Below are positions 31,621 to 32,363 of a DNA stretch of 32,363 nucleotides, in pieces (positions within the stretch are counted from its first letter, which is position 1; the number at the start of each line of letters is the position of its first letter). Source of the DNA: Acidobacteriota bacterium (GTDB taxonomy: Bacteria > Acidobacteriota > Vicinamibacteria > Vicinamibacterales > CAVVIG01); contig JAFDVO010000056.1 in assembly GCA_018268955.1 (NCBI GenBank), positions 7,265 to 39,627 of the forward strand, written 5' to 3'. The notes below the pieces were generated by a model. The model worked only from the letters and a program-made list of their open reading frames with translations. It ran no database searches and was not told the DNA's origin. The position numbers and the translations under genes are program-made.

Positions 31621-31780
31621 GTGAGTTGGCGACTTGGCGAGTTGGTGACTTGGCGAGTTGCCGACCGGGGCGACTCGCCAGTCCCCGGTGCCCCGAGTTC
31701 CGAGTCAGTCCGCGGTGCCGAGTTCCGAGTCCCCAGCCCCGAATCCCGAATCCCAAGTCCCGAGCCCCGAGTCCCCGACT
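31621..31780. repeat. Composite 8-bp and 7-bp unit array downstream of the Fis-like gene
   Basis: The left arm (31621-31660) has five octamers of consensus GYGASTTG in perfect phase. The centre includes a palindrome GGCGACTCGCC (31669-31679). The right arm has two heptamers at 31693-31706 and eight in-phase heptamers of consensus CCGAGTC at 31718-31773. The left units contain GACTTGG, the complement of the right-arm unit CCAAGTC, so the arms can pair. It fills most of the 311-base gap between the Fis-like gene and groES; the remainder holds the groES promoter and CIRCE. Confidence 0.8.
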
Positions 31781-31788
31781 TAGCACTC
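31780..31788 (+). promoter_or_regulatory. Extra CIRCE left half-site
   Basis: TTAGCACTC matches the consensus CIRCE left arm perfectly but has no GAGTGCTAA partner 9 bases on. It ends five bases before the -35 box of the groES promoter. Confidence 0.5.
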
Positions 31789-31793
31789 CGCCC

Positions 31794-31822
31794 TTGACAC
31801 TGCCAAGCGGGCTGGCTACATT
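31794..31822 (+). promoter_or_regulatory. Sigma70-type promoter of groESL
   Basis: A perfect TTGACA (31794-31799), 17-base spacer and TACATT (31817-31822). The -10 box overlaps the first bases of the CIRCE operator. The transcript would start near 31829, giving a leader of about 98 bases. Confidence 0.8.
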
Positions 31823-31847
31823 AGCAGTCGGTCCAAGCGAGTGCTAG
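31821..31847. promoter_or_regulatory. CIRCE element (HrcA operator)
   Basis: TTAGCAGTC (31821-31829), nine bases, then GAGTGCTAG (31839-31847). This is the CIRCE inverted repeat TTAGCACTC-N9-GAGTGCTAA with one mismatch in each arm. It overlaps the -10 box and the expected transcript start, so HrcA would block groESL transcription at normal temperature. Confidence 0.92.

Positions 31848-32363
<516 letters not shown>

Overview
The window is a gene-dense, GC-rich bacterial chromosome segment made almost entirely of housekeeping genes. No prophage, insertion sequence, tRNA, rRNA or CRISPR array is visible. The gene set (Mpl/NagZ/LdcA peptidoglycan recycling, an NtrY/NtrX-type two-component pair, a monofunctional FtcD, a CIRCE-controlled groESL, a zinc-ribbon RDD protein) and the low-complexity heptamer arrays between operons remind me of Acidobacteriota, perhaps the Vicinamibacteria. 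That placement is from memory of similar genomes and is only moderately sure.

Layout from left to right. (1) Minus strand, 1-2373: nagZ, ldcA and mpl (cut by the window edge), an overlapping peptidoglycan-recycling operon. (2) Plus strand, 2406-5495: a GHMP sugar kinase that may be translated from a leaderless mRNA, a PolX/PHP DNA polymerase and a small protein with a disordered tail. (3) Minus strand, 5497-10544: rnhB, a large TPR protein, a tiny membrane protein, a ThiE/TenI-type enzyme, a RodZ-like membrane HTH protein and a repeat protein of a conserved but unnamed family. (4) Minus strand, 10637-14385: the translation operon ffh-rpsP-khpA-rimM-trmD-rplS, with structured leaders before rpsP and rplS. 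(5) Minus strand, 14681-24237: an 11-gene, almost gapless run of a TPR membrane protein, RDD protein, pgpA, cinA, thpR, plsY, gpsA, ftsY, ribD, ribE and ribBA. It joins phospholipid synthesis, membrane-protein targeting and riboflavin synthesis. (6) Plus strand, 24294-25196: ftcD. (7) Minus strand, 25193-30373: a flippase-like membrane protein, nrdR, an NtrY-like kinase and an NtrX-like regulator. (8) Plus strand, 30492-31615: purC followed by a solitary Fis-type HTH protein. (9) Plus strand, 31794 to the edge: groES-groEL under a sigma70-type promoter with a CIRCE operator.

The most unusual signal is not a gene. Each of the three places where one operon is followed by another on the same strand (10546-10616, 14560-14630, 31621-31780) holds an array of degenerate 7-bp (in one arm 8-bp) units. 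The units are arranged as two inverted arms that can fold into a long hairpin. The unit sequence differs between sites, but the unit length, the fold-back geometry and the position just 3-prime of an operon are the same. Divergent and convergent junctions in the window have no such array.

Other points of interest are a Gln at the usual catalytic His of the DHBP-synthase half of RibBA, loss of the usual metal-site Asp residues in the ThiE-like protein, a small membrane protein with no good ATG/GTG/TTG start, and convergent genes whose stop codons share one CTAG.
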